Under the pieces are notes generated by a model. It worked only from the letters and a program-made list of their open reading frames with translations, was not told the DNA's origin and made no database searches. DNA of 64,000 nucleotides from an uncultured Bacteroidota bacterium (lineage in GTDB: Bacteria; Bacteroidota; Bacteroidia; Bacteroidales; P3). The stretch is taken from assembly GCA_902784465.1 (NCBI GenBank), contig CACZUZ010000005.1, forward strand, positions 18,302 through 82,301. The letters run 5' to 3'. Numbering within the stretch: position 1 is the first letter of the stretch; each line of letters opens with the position of its first letter. This document shows positions 1-12,673 of the stretch, piece by piece. The translations under genes were made by a program, and so were the position numbers.

Positions 1-18
1 ATAACATCACTGAATATA

Positions 19-3000
19 ATGAAGAAATATCTAACACTTACGCTAATGCTCATCATGGCATGGGCAGCACAATCGCAGAACTATTCTGTGAAGCAAAGCG
101 ACTACAACCAGATAAAGGTATCGTTCACCGCAAGCGACATCACAGCACATGACATATCACTGCACGACAGACAGTTTGCAACACTGGTCATGGAGGGTTT
201 CAGCACACAGCGCATCAGCGGCAAACCCGCCCTTCCCACAATGGTCAACGTCATCGAGGTACCTCTCGGCGACGGACTAAAATACGAGATCCTCTCCATC
301 AGCCGCGACACATTGGACGGCGCCACCTTAGGGTTGGCAAACCCCATCATGCCGGCACAACCCTCACGCAGCAAAAGCGACACTCGTCCCTCAAAACTTG
401 CCATCGACGAGACAGCCTATTCGACCGATGCCTTCTGTGGCCAGCCCACCATCGTAGTAGAAAAAATCGGCGTCGCCCGCAACCGCAACCTTGCCAGCAT
501 CGCCTTCAATCCCGTGAGCTGGAACCCGGTAACCAACCAGGTCATAGTGGTCAACAGCATCACTGTCGCTGTACGCCAGAAGAATGCCGACAGGGCAGCC
601 ACCATGCGAATGAAAAGACTATATGCCAGCCCTGATTTCGGTTTCGGCATCAACGCCATTAACCAACTGGAAGGCAGCAAGGAGACCCGCACCACCGCCC
701 CTATACGCTACACTATCATAGCAAACAGCATGTTCCGCGGTGCTCTTGACGAGTTTGCAGCATGGAAACGCCGCAAAGGATTCATGGTCGACTTAGTCTA
801 TACCGACGAAAGCAACGTGGGCAACACCACAACGAGCATCAGCAACTACCTCAAGGGACTCTACAACAACGCCACCGAAAGCGAACCTGCTCCCACCTAC
901 GTCCTCCTGGTGGGCGACGTGGCTCAGCTGCCGGCATTCCAACTCTATACCTCCAACTCACATTATTCCGACCTGAACTATGTCTGCTGGAACCCAGGCG
1001 ACAACATTCCGGACTGCTACATCGGACGCTTCTCGGCCCAGAACCTCGAACAGCTGACACCGCAAATCAGCAAGACACTTATGTATGAGCAATATACATT
1101 CCCCGACGACTCATACCTGGGCAAGGCTGTGCTTATCGCCGGCATTGACGGAGGACGTACAAGCGATTTCGGCTATACTCATGCCGACCCGACGATGGAC
1201 TATGTGGCAAAGAACTATGTCAACAACGCCAACGGCTTCACCAGCATCACCTACTACAAGAACAACACCTACAACCACCCACAAAACGTCACCGTCACGG
1301 GTGCCTCGGGTGCCGACGGCACTGCCGCAGCCCTTCGCAACCTCTACAATGATGGCTGCGGTCTGGTCAACTATACAGCACACGGACACGAAACCATGTG
1401 GGGCAACCCCGAGTTGACAGTCACTCACGTGCAACAGATGAACAACCAGGACAAACCGATGATTGCCATCGGCAACTGCTGTCTCTCCAACAGCTTCCAG
1501 GTAGCCACCTGCCTCGGCGAAGCCTTCCTGCGCCGTGGCGACAATGCCGGCGGCGTAGCCTACATAGGTGCCAGCGAAGTCACCTATTGGGACGAAGATG
1601 TCTACTGGTCCATGGGACCCCGCTCCCAAATATCAGCATCCATGAGCATGGACTACAAAGCCAACAGCTTAGGCATGTACGACCAGCTGTTTCACACCCA
1701 CGGTGAAACCATCGACAAATGGCACATCACCATGGGTGCCATGGTTTTTGCAGGCAACATGGCAGTGCAGAGCAGCTCCACCGATGCTTCCATGAAGAGA
1801 TACTACTGGGAAATCTATCACCTTATGGGCGACCCGTCGCTCATGCCCTACATACATGGCCCGGCACAGGACTTGACACTCTCCCTGCCCGACACCTTAC
1901 CTATTGACACCGAGACTATCAGCATCCAATGTCCGCCCCACACCTATGTGGCTCTTACCGACGAAGAGCAAAATCTTGTCACCGCAGCCTTCTCCAATGC
2001 AAACGGCAACGTCACACTCAACATAGGGCACCTTGAACTCGCCTCCGGCACCTACGAGATTGCAGTCTGGGCACAAGGCTACAAACAATCGTTCAAGACC
2101 ATAAACATCGAGCCCAACGACACATACATCAAAGCCACAGAGCTGTCTGCCACAACCCCCGTGGTGGCCGGACAGCCGGTGGACTTCAACCTCACAATCA
2201 AGAACATCGGCATCCTTCCTGCCGACAGCATCTGGATTGAGCTACGCAGTGCCGACGGCAATATGCTCATCGACAACACCAGAGCCATCACCATCTATCC
2301 CGGACTGGATCCTGACGAGGAGATGACCATCGACAACATCTGCTCGGCAACAGTGTGGAACGATATTGCCGACCAAAGCGAAGCCACCGTCAAGGTCATC
2401 GCAAGATGGGGAAACACCACAAAAAAACAGACCATCAACAAGTTCCATTTCGATGTGGCAGCAGCAGACATAGCCACACAGGACTTCACATTGACCCCGT
2501 CTGCCGACTCTTCTAAACTCTACCAACTGAGCATCACCAGCATCAACAATGGCCGCGCAATCCTTGAGAACGCCACGGCGTCGCTGTTGTCCCTCGACCC
2601 ATTTATTGAGATTGCCGGCGACAACAGCATCTTTACGCTGAACGAAGGCCAAACCGAGACACGCGACTTCACCATCAGAGTCACCGACACATCAAGCACA
2701 TTCAACCGCGTCGTACCGATGCTCTACACCATCGCCAATGACGACATCCATTTCACCGACAGCCTGATGATTATCTTTGGCGAGACCTGCCAAACCATCG
2801 ATTTTGAAGATGCCACATGGGGTAAAGCCAGTTGGACAGCAGGCTCATACCCATGGGAGATTACCAACGCCGTCAACTACGAGGGTGGCAACTGCGCACG
2901 CTCTAAGACCTGGAACGGCAGTGGCGGATTCAAAACCTCAGAGACGACTCTTAACATCATGGTGCCCGTCGACGATAGCGTTTCGTTCTACTATAGAGTC

Positions 3001-3858
3001 TCTTCCGAAGAGGGGTACGACATCTTCTACACATACCTCGATGACGTCAGAGTGGTAGAGGCCTCTGGTCTGGTAGACTGGACACGGGCCTCATTCCCCA
3101 TCTCTGCCGGCAACCACACGATACGTTTCTCCTACGAGAAAGACTCTTACGTTGACGTAGGTATGGATGCCGCATTCATCGACAACCTCAGGATTCCCAA
3201 TGCCGGAACAGAATACACTTATGTCAATGACACCACCTGCATGGGCCTTGACTACACCTTTTTCGACACCACCTTCAACACCGACAACCTCGGGGAGGGC
3301 ACACACCGGTTCACCCTTCAGAACGGCGACAGAGTACGTTTCCTCACACTCACCGTGATGCCCATGCCTGAAGCGCACATCGAAAGCAGTGCCGACACCA
3401 TCATGGCTGGCGAATCCGTCCGCCTCACCGCCACAGGTGCAAGCCGCTACAGCTGGGACAACGGCATGAGCCACGCCGTCATCGATGTCTATCCTACCAC
3501 CTCATCAACCTACTCCGTAACAGCCTACAATGGAAGCTGCAGTTCTGTGGCCTGGAAAACAATAACCGTATCCGGAGTCCTAGTTGGCATCGACAACACC
3601 AAGTTGTCGTCAGCCAGCAGCCCGGTGTCGGTCTATCCAAACCCTGCATACGACAAGCTGACCGTCACCGGCGACAACATCAAAGAGATTGTCATCATCG
3701 ACATCATGGGTCGCACCGAGAAGAGAATTGTCATCTCCGGACAGGGAACATCAAAAGAGACAGCCGTCAACATCAACGATATTGCCAACGGGATGCATTT
3801 TCTACAGGCAACCGCTACCGACGGCAGGCGTTCAATAGTGAAATTCATCAAAAAATAA
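19..3858 (+). CDS. Gingipain-type (C25) cysteine peptidase with type IX sorting domain
   Basis: Secreted cysteine peptidase, 1279 aa, expected to cross the inner membrane by Sec and the outer membrane by the type IX secretion system. Residues 1-19 form a signal peptide ending AAQS. The catalytic domain lies at about 230-620: the motif NYTAHGHE puts the catalytic His at 455 and IAIGNCC puts the nucleophile Cys at 488, an order and spacing like RgpB. Beta-rich, probably Ig-like, regions follow (about 640-1190). The last 75 or so residues (VYPNPAYDKL, then GMHFLQ and a basic end) are a type A sorting domain. Substrate specificity cannot be read; an Arg- or Lys-specific gingipain is not implied. 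ATG at 19 is close to the window edge, so the promoter is outside. The family call is firm. Confidence 0.9.
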   Translation: MKKYLTLTLMLIMAWAAQSQNYSVKQSDYNQIKVSFTASDITAHDISLHDRQFATLVMEGFSTQRISGKPALPTMVNVIEVPLGDGLKYEILSISRDTLDGATLGLANPIMPAQPSRSKSDTRPSKLAIDETAYSTDAFCGQPTIVVEKIGVARNRNLASIAFNPVSWNPVTNQVIVVNSITVAVRQKNADRAATMRMKRLYASPDFGFGINAINQLEGSKETRTTAPIRYTIIANSMFRGALDEFAAWKRRKGFMVDLVYTDESNVGNTTTSISNYLKGLYNNATESEPAPTYVLLVGDVAQLPAFQLYTSNSHYSDLNYVCWNPGDNIPDCYIGRFSAQNLEQLTPQISKTLMYEQYTFPDDSYLGKAVLIAGIDGGRTSDFGYTHADPTMDYVAKNYVNNANGFTSITYYKNNTYNHPQNVTVTGASGADGTAAALRNLYNDGCGLVNYTAHGHETMWGNPELTVTHVQQMNNQDKPMIAIGNCCLSNSFQVATCLGEAFLRRGDNAGGVAYIGASEVTYWDEDVYWSMGPRSQISASMSMDYKANSLGMYDQLFHTHGETIDKWHITMGAMVFAGNMAVQSSSTDASMKRYYWEIYHLMGDPSLMPYIHGPAQDLTLSLPDTLPIDTETISIQCPPHTYVALTDEEQNLVTAAFSNANGNVTLNIGHLELASGTYEIAVWAQGYKQSFKTINIEPNDTYIKATELSATTPVVAGQPVDFNLTIKNIGILPADSIWIELRSADGNMLIDNTRAITIYPGLDPDEEMTIDNICSATVWNDIADQSEATVKVIARWGNTTKKQTINKFHFDVAAADIATQDFTLTPSADSSKLYQLSITSINNGRAILENATASLLSLDPFIEIAGDNSIFTLNEGQTETRDFTIRVTDTSSTFNRVVPMLYTIANDDIHFTDSLMIIFGETCQTIDFEDATWGKASWTAGSYPWEITNAVNYEGGNCARSKTWNGSGGFKTSETTLNIMVPVDDSVSFYYRVSSEEGYDIFYTYLDDVRVVEASGLVDWTRASFPISAGNHTIRFSYEKDSYVDVGMDAAFIDNLRIPNAGTEYTYVNDTTCMGLDYTFFDTTFNTDNLGEGTHRFTLQNGDRVRFLTLTVMPMPEAHIESSADTIMAGESVRLTATGASRYSWDNGMSHAVIDVYPTTSSTYSVTAYNGSCSSVAWKTITVSGVLVGIDNTKLSSASSPVSVYPNPAYDKLTVTGDNIKEIVIIDIMGRTEKRIVISGQGTSKETAVNINDIANGMHFLQATATDGRRSIVKFIKK

Positions 3859-3901
3859 TAATCTCTCGTTTCACAACTCCGCAACAAAAAAACCAAGTGC
3901 C

Positions 3902-5314
3902 ATGAGAAACAAATATTACGACCTAATCGACCAGACCTTTGAATTCCCTCAAGATGAATTCAGGACTGAAGATGGCGAACTCTATTTCCACGACATCCCA
4001 TTGATGGAAATAATCAAGCAGTATGGCACACCGCTGAAAATCACCTATCTGCCGAAAATCAGTTCGCAGATACAGCGAGCCAAAAGGATGTTCAATGTCG
4101 CCATTGCCAAAACCGACTACAAGGGAAGCTACAACTACTGCTACTGCACCAAGAGCAGCCATTTCAGCTTTGTGATGGAGGAGGCTCTGAAGAACGACAT
4201 CAACCTCGAGACATCGAGTGCATTCGATATCAATCTGATACAGGAGCTGCATTCACAGAATCTGATTGGCAAGGACAAGGTGATTGTCTGCAACGGATTC
4301 AAGAAAGAACAATACATTGAGAACATCGTCGACCTCTACAACGACGGCTTCTGCAACGTTATTCCTATCCTCGACAACAAGAACGAATACAAGATGTTGG
4401 AGGATTGCCTGAAGAGGAATGGCAACTCCGGCTGTGGGCAGCTGAAGATAGGCATACGCATCGCCTCGGAGGAGGAGCCGAAATTCGACTTCTACACTTC
4501 ACGCCTCGGAATACGGTACAACGACATCGTTTCATTCTATGAAGAGGCCATTAAGGATAACGCGAGATACAGCTTCAAAATGCTGCACTTCTTCATCAAT
4601 ACTGGCATACGCGACACTGCATACTACTGGAACGAATTGTCGAAGTGCGTGAATGTTTACTGCGACCTGAAGCAGGTATGCCCCGAGCTCGACTCCCTCA
4701 ACATCGGTGGCGGATTCCCCATCAAGAGTTCGCTTGCAGCTACTTACGACTACGAGTACATGGCCGAGGAGATACTGGCCCAGATAAAGAACATCTGCTC
4801 CAACAGGGGCGTGGAGGAGCCAAACATCTTCACCGAATTTGGTTCGTTCACCGTAGGCGAGAGCGGAGCGACGCTCTACAGCATCCTCGACCAGAAACAG
4901 CAGAACGACCGCGAGTCGTGGTATATGATCGACTCGTCGTTCATCACTACCCTGCCCGACACATGGGGCATAAACCAACGCTTCATCATGCTCCCCATCA
5001 ACCACTGGGACTGCGAATACCAGCGGGTCTTCCTCGGAGGCCTGACATGCGACAGCGAAGACTACTATAACGCTGACTCTCACGCCAATGCCATATTTCT
5101 GCCCAAACTGCAGAAAGACGATCCTCTCTATATAGGATTCTTCCATACCGGCGCCTACCAAGAGAGCCTCGGCGGATATGGCGGTATACAGCACTGCCTC
5201 ATACCGGCACCCAAGCATATAATCATCGACAAAGACGAAAACGGCGACTACACCACCAAACTCTTCGCCAAAGAACAGAGCCACAAGTCGATGCTGAAAA
5301 TCCTTGGATACTAA
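3902..5314 (+). CDS. PLP-dependent decarboxylase, arginine-decarboxylase-like (fold type III)
   Basis: Fold type III PLP enzyme of the ornithine/arginine/diaminopimelate decarboxylase superfamily, 470 aa. It probably makes agmatine or a related polyamine precursor in the cytoplasm. Visible features: the PLP lysine K84 in CYCTKSSHF, the phosphate-binding glycine loop NIGGGFP at 267-273, and C383 in CDSED, the motif that brings a catalytic Cys from the second subunit in this superfamily. It resembles the 460-470 aa proteins annotated as arginine decarboxylase in Bacteroidota rather than the 630 aa SpeA of E. coli. Substrate is inferred; carboxynorspermidine decarboxylase is the main alternative. 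It starts 43 bases after the peptidase, with no obvious terminator between. Confidence 0.8.
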   Translation: MRNKYYDLIDQTFEFPQDEFRTEDGELYFHDIPLMEIIKQYGTPLKITYLPKISSQIQRAKRMFNVAIAKTDYKGSYNYCYCTKSSHFSFVMEEALKNDINLETSSAFDINLIQELHSQNLIGKDKVIVCNGFKKEQYIENIVDLYNDGFCNVIPILDNKNEYKMLEDCLKRNGNSGCGQLKIGIRIASEEEPKFDFYTSRLGIRYNDIVSFYEEAIKDNARYSFKMLHFFINTGIRDTAYYWNELSKCVNVYCDLKQVCPELDSLNIGGGFPIKSSLAATYDYEYMAEEILAQIKNICSNRGVEEPNIFTEFGSFTVGESGATLYSILDQKQQNDRESWYMIDSSFITTLPDTWGINQRFIMLPINHWDCEYQRVFLGGLTCDSEDYYNADSHANAIFLPKLQKDDPLYIGFFHTGAYQESLGGYGGIQHCLIPAPKHIIIDKDENGDYTTKLFAKEQSHKSMLKILGY

Positions 5315-5319
5315 AATTT

Positions 5320-5433
5320 CGATATAACGTTATAACGTAATAACGAAATAACGAAACATCGTCATAACGTAATAACGTAATAACGAAATAACGAAACATC
5401 GTTATAACGTAATAACGAAATAACGTTATAACG
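5320..5433. repeat. Octamer-word array, CGnnATAA type
   Basis: The spacer between the decarboxylase and the FKBP gene is built of 8-base words in fixed register, each starting CG: cgatataa, cgttataa, cgtaataa, cgaaataa, cgaaacat, cgtcataa and so on, about 14 units. The first two bases are constant and the inner bases vary. It is followed by an A-rich stretch up to the FKBP start. The same word family occurs near 20.36, 21.27, 22.32, 23.14 and 27.20 kb. Confidence 0.9.
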
Positions 5434-5489
5434 AAAAAAACAAAAAAACAACGAAACAGCGAACTTTAAAACCTTTAAAACCTTAAATC

Positions 5490-6203
5490 GTGAAAAAAAT
5501 CTTATTAGCAGCAATTTGCATCACTCTTCTCGCTTCATGCCACAAAGGAAGCACCATAGTTGTTGACACCGAGAAAGCCCCTGTTTTCGATAACAAGAAC
5601 GACAGTCTCAGCTGGGTCCTGGGCTTCTCCGCTGCCCAGAACATCGCCGCAGCCGGCATTGACATCAACCGCGAAATCCTTATGCAGGCCATCTACACCA
5701 CACTCGACAGCAAGCAGCAGCCCTTCAACTATCAGCAGACTGCAACGATGCTCATGGACCTTGAACAAAAAGCCTACATCAACCGCATGAACAGCCAGAA
5801 CAGTCAGATAACCGAGACACGTCAGCGCGAAGAGGTCTACTTCGACAATCTTATGAAAAAGAACCCCAATGTCAAAAAGAGCGACAAGGGCTTCTACTAC
5901 GAGGTACTCCAGCAGGGACAGGGTGCTGTTCCCCAGATTGGCAGCATCGTGGTCTTCGACTACAAAGGCAGCCTGTTGAATGGCCATATCTTCGACCAGA
6001 CCTACGGCAACCGTGAGCCTATAACCCATGTCATAGGACCCGAGCTGATGCCAGGCCTTCTCGAAGGCTTCTGCATCATGCCTGCCGGCAGCAAATACCG
6101 CTTCTATTTCCCCAGCGAGATGGCCTTCGGAGCCAAGGGCGACGACGGTATTCCACCCTACTCCACCCTTATCTACGAAGTGGAGCTCCACGAGGTTAAG
6201 TAA
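5490..6203 (+). CDS. FKBP-type peptidyl-prolyl isomerase lipoprotein
   Basis: Periplasmic or outer-membrane-anchored prolyl isomerase, 237 aa, helping secreted proteins fold. A lipobox LLASC places the lipidated Cys at 17. Residues about 30-125 are the helical FKBP N-terminal dimerisation domain (FSAAQNIAAAGIDINREIL, split here only for description), and about 140-236 the FKBP domain, with VVFDYKGSLLNGHIFDQTY, MPGLLEGFCIMPAGSKYRF and IPPYSTLIYEVELHEV, a typical FkpA/Mip-like core. The start codon is GTG at 5490 with the signal peptide immediately following; no in-frame ATG fits better. A strong inverted repeat follows the stop. Confidence 0.9.
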   Translation: MKKILLAAICITLLASCHKGSTIVVDTEKAPVFDNKNDSLSWVLGFSAAQNIAAAGIDINREILMQAIYTTLDSKQQPFNYQQTATMLMDLEQKAYINRMNSQNSQITETRQREEVYFDNLMKKNPNVKKSDKGFYYEVLQQGQGAVPQIGSIVVFDYKGSLLNGHIFDQTYGNREPITHVIGPELMPGLLEGFCIMPAGSKYRFYFPSEMAFGAKGDDGIPPYSTLIYEVELHEVK

Positions 6204-6243
6204 CGACAGCTACCAGGCTGACAACCGCATGACAATAATGAAG

Positions 6244-6270
6244 AACGGGCGAGTCGACGACTCGCCCGTT
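6244..6270. terminator. Perfect hairpin between convergent genes (bidirectional terminator candidate)
   Basis: AACGGGCGAGTCG is followed after one base by its exact reverse complement, a 13-bp GC-rich inverted repeat between the 3' ends of the FKBP gene (+) and ileS (-). No long T run follows on either strand, so intrinsic termination is likely but not certain. Confidence 0.6.
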
Positions 6271-6299
6271 ACTTATTTACGCTTCACAATATCTATTCG

Positions 6300-9764
<3,465 letters not shown>

Positions 9765-9941
9765 ATACAAAAAACGCTAATTTCGTTTATACACAACTAT
9801 ATCAATTCGTTGCACCATTTTTTATCAGCACAACGAATTTACAAAAATACAAAAAAAGAAGATAACAAACTTTTATTTTAGTAATAATTTGTAGCTTTTC
9901 ACTTTAGATTGCCAGTCAAGTCTCAACCACTAACAGCTACA

Positions 9942-10778
9942 TTATTTCTTTTTCTGTTTCCTCATCCACTGGATAAAATCCCATAGGGTCTCGTCATCCT
10001 CTTTCTTTTTCTTCTTTGGCTTACTCTTCAAATCGATACGTCCGTATTTAGACATACGACCCTCAACCACGGAGGTCTGCTTTTTGAAAAATGGCGTCTG
10101 ATGGCCTGGGTTGCGTTTCAGAGGCAAAGGAAGTGTGACTGCCAGCTGGGCAGCCTCGTGACGCGAGAGCGTCTTGGCGGAATGGCCAAAGTAGTGCTGC
10201 GACGCAGCCTCGCAGCCATAGATGCCGTCGCCAAACTCGATGATATTCAGGTAGACCTCCATGATGCGTTCCTTGCCCCACAGTTTCTCGATGCCTATAG
10301 TGAAACTGGCTTCCAGTCCCTTGCGTAGATAGCTCCGCTTATGAGGCAGAAAGGCGTTTTTGGCCGTCTGCATCGATATGGTGCTGCCGCCACGCACACG
10401 TCTTCCCTGCTTGTTTTCGCGATACGACTGCTTCAGCTGGGGGATGTCGAAGCCCTTGTGTCGCATGAAACGGCCGTCTTCCGACGAGATTACCGCAGTC
10501 ACCAGATTGGGCGAGATCTCGTCGATGCTCACGTAGTCACGCTCGAAATTGACATCACGCCCCTCCTCCCCCAGCTGCTGGAAAAAGCGCTGCACCATCA
10601 GGGGCGTAAGCGGCGGATTAATCCACTTGTAGACAACCAGCAGCACCACTGGGAGCAGTATAAGGCACAATGTCGTTATCCAGACGACACGCCATATCCT
10701 TCTCAACAGGGGTCTACGCTTTACGGACTGCTCTTCGGAGTACTGTAACTCTACCGAATCTATTTCATCAGGTGACAT
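9942..10778 (-). CDS. mtgA: Monofunctional biosynthetic peptidoglycan transglycosylase
   Basis: Glycosyltransferase family 51 enzyme that polymerises lipid II into glycan strands on the periplasmic face of the inner membrane, 278 aa. A single transmembrane helix lies at about 31-51. The catalytic motif SSEDGRF gives the general base Glu at 100, and RGGSTISMQ follows at 129-137; KLWGKERIMEVYLN and the YFG motif are also present. There is no transpeptidase domain, as expected for MtgA. The C-terminal tail is strongly basic (KSKPKKKKKE ... RKQKKK). It begins 4 bases after the DUF2147 gene ends, so the two are probably co-transcribed. Confidence 0.95.
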   Translation of the reverse strand: MSPDEIDSVELQYSEEQSVKRRPLLRRIWRVVWITTLCLILLPVVLLVVYKWINPPLTPLMVQRFFQQLGEEGRDVNFERDYVSIDEISPNLVTAVISSEDGRFMRHKGFDIPQLKQSYRENKQGRRVRGGSTISMQTAKNAFLPHKRSYLRKGLEASFTIGIEKLWGKERIMEVYLNIIEFGDGIYGCEAASQHYFGHSAKTLSRHEAAQLAVTLPLPLKRNPGHQTPFFKKQTSVVEGRMSKYGRIDLKSKPKKKKKEDDETLWDFIQWMRKQKKK

Positions 10779-10782
10779 TTAT

Positions 10783-11238
10783 CTACTTCTCTTTGGTCCA
10801 ATAAACACTCTCGCTGATGCCGAACAGGGAGCCTTTAATGCGGAGTTTGCCGTCGGCAGCGAACTCGGCAGTCATGTTGGCGCGTATGCCACGCTGCGGG
10901 TCGTATATCTTGGTGTCGTCCCAACGGCGCTTCTTGGCGTTGTACTTTAAGCCCGAAAAGAGGACTATCTGGTCGGCCGGCTTTGAGCGTAGGCTCTTGT
11001 CGGGGTTCTTGGCATCGAGTATCTTGTTGCCCTTGGCATCCTTGTCGTTCTCGAGCCAGATGACCTGACCCCTGTAGGTGCCGTCGGTCAGCTTGACGAT
11101 TTTGGCCTTGAACTTGTCGTCGCCCTGTTTGCTCGTGTAGGTGCCGACGATGTTGTCAGCCTTGTCGTTGAGGGGGTTCTGGGCGATGATGGGGCTTACA
11201 CAAAGGAAGGTAAGCAATACGAAAAGGAGTTTTTTCAT
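10783..11238 (-). CDS. DUF2147 family secreted protein
   Basis: Small exported protein, 151 aa, with a signal peptide (residues 1-19, ending IIAQ). The core DNIVGTYTSKQGDDKFKAKI, then GTYRGQVIWLENDKDAKGNK and RGIRANMTAEF, matches DUF2147, a lipocalin-like beta-barrel family of unknown function common in Bacteroidota and Proteobacteria. It lies between the TolC-like gene and mtgA, with 4 bases to mtgA. Function is unknown; a cell-envelope role is suggested only by export and neighbours. Confidence 0.85.
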   Translation of the reverse strand: MKKLLFVLLTFLCVSPIIAQNPLNDKADNIVGTYTSKQGDDKFKAKIVKLTDGTYRGQVIWLENDKDAKGNKILDAKNPDKSLRSKPADQIVLFSGLKYNAKKRRWDDTKIYDPQRGIRANMTAEFAADGKLRIKGSLFGISESVYWTKEK

Positions 11239-11285
11239 GGTTTTATTGAAGGGTTGGAGTGTGACAGATGGATAATTATATGTCC

Positions 11286-12632
11286 TTATTTCAAATCTAA
11301 CAATCGGCGGCGGGCGACGACATAGGTGGTGTGGCGGTCGGTGATGGCATTATGGGCCTGCAGCAGCAGGGCATGAGCCTGCAGCACCTCCGACAGGGTA
11401 GCCACGCCAGCCTGGTAGTTGAGGGTCGCCAGGCGGTAGTTCTCCGCAGCAATCTCCAAGGCCGACGAGTCCGACTTCATCAACATGGCTGCATCGAGCA
11501 TGTCGCTGTAGGCCTTCTCCATCTCGAGCGACATCATCTGGTTCAGGTAGTCTTGCTGCATGCGGGCTTCCTGGATGCGGATGTTGTGTTGATGCATCTT
11601 ATGCGCGGTCTCCCACCATGCTGTCAGCGGCACGGAGAGCGACAGCATAGCCACCGCATTGGCTGTGGGGTCGTTTTTGACGAGATTGCCATAGAAACCG
11701 GTACCGATGACAGCGAGCTGTGGCAAGGCCTCTCCAAGGGTGAGCCGACGTTTCAGCCGCTCGGCTTCGACGCTCAGTTCCAGCAAGCGTTTCTCAGGAC
11801 GGGATGTGCCAGAGGTATCGAGTGATGAGAGCCGAAAATCGGCGGAAGGGGAGTCAAACTGAGGGTCGGAAAAGACCAGAGAATCACTATAACCGATGCC
11901 TATCTGATTGCACAGCAGCCGTTTCGACAGGCGTATACCACTGGCGAGCTGCTGTTGGTTGGCGAGCATCTCGTTGCGTTTCAACTGCAGCTGGAGGGCG
12001 TCAGCCTTGGTGACAAGGCCACTCGACAAGGCCACCTCGACGGTACGGCCTAGCGAATCGATGAGTGCCAGGGCGGCAGAGACGGTGGCCACCTTCTGCT
12101 GCAGCCCCGTCACCAGATAGTAGGTCGACTCGATATTCTCAATGACGTCGCGCACCTTCATGTCTGACTGTAGCTCGGCAGCCTCAATTCCCAGTCTGGC
12201 AAGCTTGTTGCCCGTCACGATGCGGCCGCCGGCAAAGATGGGTTGGGTCAGCATAACAGAGCCGCTGAGCCCCTTCTTCATCAGAGTGACTTCATTCTGG
12301 ACATCAGTCTCGGACGACACCAGGTCGTATAGTTCCTGCATTATCTCCCTCATGTCGTTTGACTGGATGTCATCGATACTGAAATGGATAAGGGGGTCTT
12401 TTGCATAATAGCCCAGACCCATCATCTTGACTTGTGGGAAATACTTTGTAAAGACCTGTCGTTTCACCTCGCGGGCATGCTCGATGTCCATCTGCGAAGT
12501 GCGTATCTCCACATTGTTGCGCCTGGCAAGAGCTAGGCAGCTGTCGAGGGTGAGCGTCTGACAGTTGACAACCGGCAGCTGGCAACTGGCTAACAGGCTG
12601 ATGAAGAGAAGTATTTTAATATATTTTGACAC
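11286..12632 (-). CDS. TolC-family outer membrane efflux protein
   Basis: Outer-membrane channel of a tripartite RND efflux system, 448 aa. After the signal peptide come two coiled-coil-rich OEP repeats. Typical elements are LTLDSCLALARRNN near the N terminus, IAGGRIVTGNKLA (the FAGG-type motif), and the C-terminal ATLNYQAGVATLSEVLQAHALL. The start is taken as GTG at 12632 because the hydrophobic segment follows directly and no in-frame ATG precedes it. The signal-peptide end (SCQLPVVNCQ) is encoded by a heptamer array. It follows the RND permease in the same transcription unit; specificity is unknown. Confidence 0.9.
   Translation of the reverse strand: MSKYIKILLFISLLASCQLPVVNCQTLTLDSCLALARRNNVEIRTSQMDIEHAREVKRQVFTKYFPQVKMMGLGYYAKDPLIHFSIDDIQSNDMREIMQELYDLVSSETDVQNEVTLMKKGLSGSVMLTQPIFAGGRIVTGNKLARLGIEAAELQSDMKVRDVIENIESTYYLVTGLQQKVATVSAALALIDSLGRTVEVALSSGLVTKADALQLQLKRNEMLANQQQLASGIRLSKRLLCNQIGIGYSDSLVFSDPQFDSPSADFRLSSLDTSGTSRPEKRLLELSVEAERLKRRLTLGEALPQLAVIGTGFYGNLVKNDPTANAVAMLSLSVPLTAWWETAHKMHQHNIRIQEARMQQDYLNQMMSLEMEKAYSDMLDAAMLMKSDSSALEIAAENYRLATLNYQAGVATLSEVLQAHALLLQAHNAITDRHTTYVVARRRLLDLK
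12562..12596. repeat. Heptamer array in the TolC-like signal peptide
   Basis: Five 7-base words in register on the plus strand: cagttga, caaccgg, cagctgg, caactgg, ctaacag. They encode the region around the lipobox-like/signal cleavage site of the TolC-like protein. Confidence 0.65.
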
Positions 12633-12673
12633 GAGAAAAGGGGTTTGTTTACAGTTTTACAGTTATGGGCACT

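Noticed and set aside
6244-6270. Phase-variable invertible segment, because of the perfect inverted repeat
   Set aside because: The arms are separated by one base only, so nothing can be inverted; a transcription terminator between convergent genes is the simpler reading.
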